Shown: positions 61,712 to 64,000 of the stretch, in pieces
How positions within the stretch are numbered: the stretch's first letter is position 1
Layout: each line of letters begins with the position of its first letter
Assembly: GCF_000445445.1 (NCBI RefSeq)
Contig: NZ_ASXP01000001.1
Coordinates: 256,001 to 320,000 of the forward strand
Source: Sporomusa ovata DSM 2662
GTDB lineage: Bacteria > Bacillota > Negativicutes > Sporomusales > Sporomusaceae
Length of the DNA stretch: 64,000 nt
Direction: 5' to 3'
Translations under genes and position numbers: made by a program
Notes under the pieces: model-generated
Told to the model about the DNA's origin: nothing
The model's database searches: none
Seen by the model: only the letters and a program-made list of their open reading frames with translations

Positions 61712-62878
61712 ATGAAAAGTAAAATTAATTTTAAAAAAGGAACTTTTAATTTTCATCCCAATCCCAATTTTAATTACCAATTAAACCGGACCTACGCCTG
61801 GAGTAATGGTGATTTGGAGGAGCTTAAAGCTGTTGCTAAAAGAATTACAAATGCTGAGACCTGGGAGAAAGAATTTTTACAAATTGCTGAAAAAGCTTTG
61901 AAGGAAAAACGTATAGAACAGGCTATAGCCTATTTTCGTATGGCGGAATTTTTTATGTATGATGGTCATCCTGCTAAATTTGATACGTATGATAAAGCCG
62001 TCAATCTTTTTTATAATTATCACGCTGACCTTTTTAAATCAGGAATCATAAAGAAAGATTCGGTGCCTTTTGGAACAGCACACCTTCCAGTATTATATAC
62101 TGAACCAGAAATGAAAAAATATATTGATACTATCCTGTTACATGGTGGATATGATTCTTATATGGAAGAATTTGTACCAATGATGCTTTACCTTCGTGAA
62201 AATGGCTTTGCAGTGTATCTTTTTGAAGGGCCAGGACAAGGGGGCGCTTTGAGAAAAGAAGGCTTAACGTTTATTCCTGAGTGGGAAAAACCGGTAAGAG
62301 AGATATTGGATTACTACAATCTGAATGATGTAACGATTATTGGCTTATCTCTTGGCGGAATGTTAGCACCAAGGGCTGCGGCCTTCGAAAATCGGATCAA
62401 ACGGGTTGTAGCATGGAGTTTGTTGCCGAATCTTTTTGATCTGTTAATATATGATATGCCAAAGAAGTTTCAAGATGTAATTCGCTTATTGATGACAACC
62501 GGTGACGAAAATCTTTTAAATCTGCTAATAAAAAGTTTAATGGAAAAAGAACCGCTGATCGAATGGGCAATTAATCATGGAATGCATAATATGGGTGTAC
62601 ATACTCCATACGAATACTTAAGGAAGATCAACCAATTTCAATATTTAGATATTGGAATGAAAATAACTCAGGATTTTTTGTTGTTGGGTGCTGAAAAAGA
62701 CCATTTTATTCCAGTAGAATTTTATAAGCCGATTATTGATTGCCTACATAATGTTAAGTCATTAACATACAGGCTTTTTACTGAGAAGGAGAGTGCCGAA
62801 AATCATTGTAACGCAGGAAATGCCAAACTAGTTCTTGATACGATTATAACTTGGATAAAGGTAATTAAGCCGGCTTGA
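61712..62878 (+). CDS. Alpha/beta hydrolase (FrsA / dipeptidyl-peptidase-like)
   Basis: A 388-residue cytoplasmic hydrolase. An N-terminal helical part (residues 1-125) precedes the alpha/beta core: LLHGGYDSYMEEFVPMM, YLFEGPGQGGALR, GLSLGGMLAPRAAA with the nucleophile Ser and GAEKDHFIP with the acid; the His may be in ENHCNAGN. The order matches the FrsA/DHPON hydrolase group, which cleave C-C or ester bonds. GAGGAG precedes the ATG. With the preceding gene it may form a MarR-regulated detoxification unit. Confidence 0.82.
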   Translation: MKSKINFKKGTFNFHPNPNFNYQLNRTYAWSNGDLEELKAVAKRITNAETWEKEFLQIAEKALKEKRIEQAIAYFRMAEFFMYDGHPAKFDTYDKAVNLFYNYHADLFKSGIIKKDSVPFGTAHLPVLYTEPEMKKYIDTILLHGGYDSYMEEFVPMMLYLRENGFAVYLFEGPGQGGALRKEGLTFIPEWEKPVREILDYYNLNDVTIIGLSLGGMLAPRAAAFENRIKRVVAWSLLPNLFDLLIYDMPKKFQDVIRLLMTTGDENLLNLLIKSLMEKEPLIEWAINHGMHNMGVHTPYEYLRKINQFQYLDIGMKITQDFLLLGAEKDHFIPVEFYKPIIDCLHNVKSLTYRLFTEKESAENHCNAGNAKLVLDTIITWIKVIKPA

Positions 62879-63403
62879 GTTAAACAATTTTCGAGAGTAT
62901 TCGTTTTGCAGGTTTTAGCTCATTAACGAAGTATTAATATTTGGAAATGTACAGACTCGGCGGAAGAATGAAATCGCTCAAGCTATGGCCTTGGTAGTCC
63001 CCCGTAAATAAAATTTCATGAAAAATGTAAAAAGTACGCCCTTTTGTGGTATTGTTTAATCGCTAAACCAAACAAACCAGAAAGGAGAAACGTACTTTTT
63101 ACTTTATCATTATACCATGTTCTCCTCTTAGCTTCATATAGAGTCATTTCACAGTGCACATAAAATAGTAATAAAATACATGGAGTAATATTATGAGGCT
63201 CACAGGCTAAATTGTACTTCCATCTACCTTCTTATTGGACGCTTACTATAGATAATCACGTTCACCTAATTTTAAAAGAGAATAGTGAGCCAATATAAGG
63301 TTTGGGTTTAGTTTAATGCATAATCATGTATTTTTATGGTAAAATCAAATAAAGACCATTATGGAAGAATTGAACTGGACAGGTCTAAAAAGGAGGTTTG
63401 TGC
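62879..63403 (+). other. Intergenic region with inverted-repeat element, no gene supported
   Basis: GTAAAAAGTACG (63027-63038) and its exact complement (63091-63102) enclose 52 bases. On the minus strand TATAAT at 63108-63113 lies just upstream, so the stem could be a small transcript with a terminator. The remainder is AT-rich and carries no protein-like frame. AAAAAGGAGG at 63388-63397 is the ribosome site of the next gene. Confidence 0.5.
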
Positions 63404-64000
63404 ATGTCGGTGAAAGTCACAATGGGGTTAAAAAAGGAAATTGTAATTTGTTTGATTGCTCTTTTGTTTGTAATGTCTATGATGGCACAGTATAAAGTAG
63501 CAGAAGCGGCAAGTTTAGGGCAGCGGTTATTATATGCAGGTATTGCTATTACATTTGTTAATACATATTTTAATCATTTAAATGATCATGGACAAAAAGA
63601 TATACTTGCCAATACAAAGAAGCAAACCGGAGTGTATAATGATGAGCAGGCTAATACGCGAATTTACACTATCGCCAATCGTCTAAAAAGTTCCGGGTTG
63701 ATTAAGGAGAATTATGCCATTTATGTCAATCCTAAAAAGGAGTTTAATGCATTTTGCACATTAGGACATGTGATTAGTGTAAATAAAGGTGCTCTGGACA
63801 GTTTGGACGATGATGAGCTTGCTGCCGTAATCGCGCATGAAATGCGGCATGGAGAAGCAAAACATCCGGTGCAGGGGGTTACCAAAGCAGTAGGCATAGG
63901 CTTAGCAGTTGATATCTATTTGTCAGGCAATAAGAATAATGCCAGCTATATTTTATCCGGAGTTGCCGGAAATTACATAAATAATGAAATGTTTACGATG
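63404..64000 (+). CDS. M48-family metallopeptidase, 3' end outside the window
   Basis: ATG 63404 follows AAAAAGGAGG. About 199 residues are visible. A signal peptide or membrane anchor (KKEIVICLIALLFVMSMMA) leads to a region of small helices, and then the zinc motif HEMRH (AVIAHEMRHGEAKHP), which matches HExxH, near residue 146, and a Gly-rich helix (VTKAVGIGLAVD). It should be a periplasmic or membrane-linked zinc peptidase of the BepA/YcaL type, which supports outer-membrane assembly or quality control in diderms. The frame is open to base 64000. Confidence 0.85.
   Translation, partial: MSVKVTMGLKKEIVICLIALLFVMSMMAQYKVAEAASLGQRLLYAGIAITFVNTYFNHLNDHGQKDILANTKKQTGVYNDEQANTRIYTIANRLKSSGLIKENYAIYVNPKKEFNAFCTLGHVISVNKGALDSLDDDELAAVIAHEMRHGEAKHPVQGVTKAVGIGLAVDIYLSGNKNNASYILSGVAGNYINNEMFTM

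Noticed and set aside
1..64000. tRNA, rRNA or CRISPR arrays
   Set aside because: No cloverleaf with conserved T-loop, no rRNA core sequence and no regularly spaced direct repeats were seen.

Overview
The window looks like the chromosome of a spore-forming, low-GC, diderm Firmicute of the Negativicutes (Sporomusaceae type). It encodes outer-membrane proteins (a TPR/beta-barrel protein and a serine-protease autotransporter) together with a CotF-type spore coat protein, an AzlCD exporter, a corrinoid-type URO-D methyltransferase homologue and LysR/TrmB/PocR-AraC regulators. This placement is inference from gene content; no rRNA or tRNA gene is present.

1-18.4 kb: an exopolysaccharide locus. It holds the tail of a probable D-glucuronyl C5-epimerase, an IS607 element (serine recombinase + TnpB), a UDP-ManNAc dehydrogenase, a membrane hydrolase, and then a c-di-GMP-I riboswitch with its own promoter and terminator. 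The riboswitch leads an operon of TPR/beta-barrel exporter, TviB/WbpO-type dehydrogenase, a triple NodB protein, a PilZ-family 2 glycosyltransferase, a divergent deacetylase-like protein and a GH18-like lipoprotein. A serine hydrolase and a PgaB-type deacetylase follow. The set reads as a synthase-dependent, c-di-GMP-controlled pathway for a uronic-acid-containing, partly deacetylated amino-sugar polymer.

18.4-23.5 kb: a diguanylate cyclase gene (MASE3-like + GGDEF) whose tenth codon is followed by a complete 3,014-bp TniA/TniB-like transposon with compound inverted ends and an exact 6-bp target duplication. A decayed GNAT gene lies downstream.

23.5-46.1 kb: mostly single genes and small operons: URO-D protein with divergent LysR, a second LysR, GNAT, a heterodimeric ABC exporter, spore-coat-like proteins, an intergenic repeat region, a frameshifted and fused two-component system, a secreted Q/N-rich protein, TrmB-AzlC-AzlD, a TDT transporter, PocR-AraC regulator, SGNH hydrolase, esterase, RelA/SpoT-domain membrane protein, amino-acid permease and azoreductase.

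46.1-49.3 kb: remnants, including a LysR fragment and a broken CHASE4-HAMP-GYP gene (a former c-di-GMP phosphodiesterase type).

49.3-53.1 kb: a kaiC-kaiB-kaiB-histidine kinase operon without kaiA.

53.1-64 kb: S8 autotransporter protease, a molybdopterin oxidoreductase with a TetR regulator sharing an operator motif, a MarR-flavoprotein-hydrolase cluster with paired operators, and the start of an M48 metallopeptidase cut by the window edge.

A recurring theme is c-di-GMP: one riboswitch and one PilZ synthase are intact, while the cyclase gene beside them is split by a transposon and the GYP gene is degraded.
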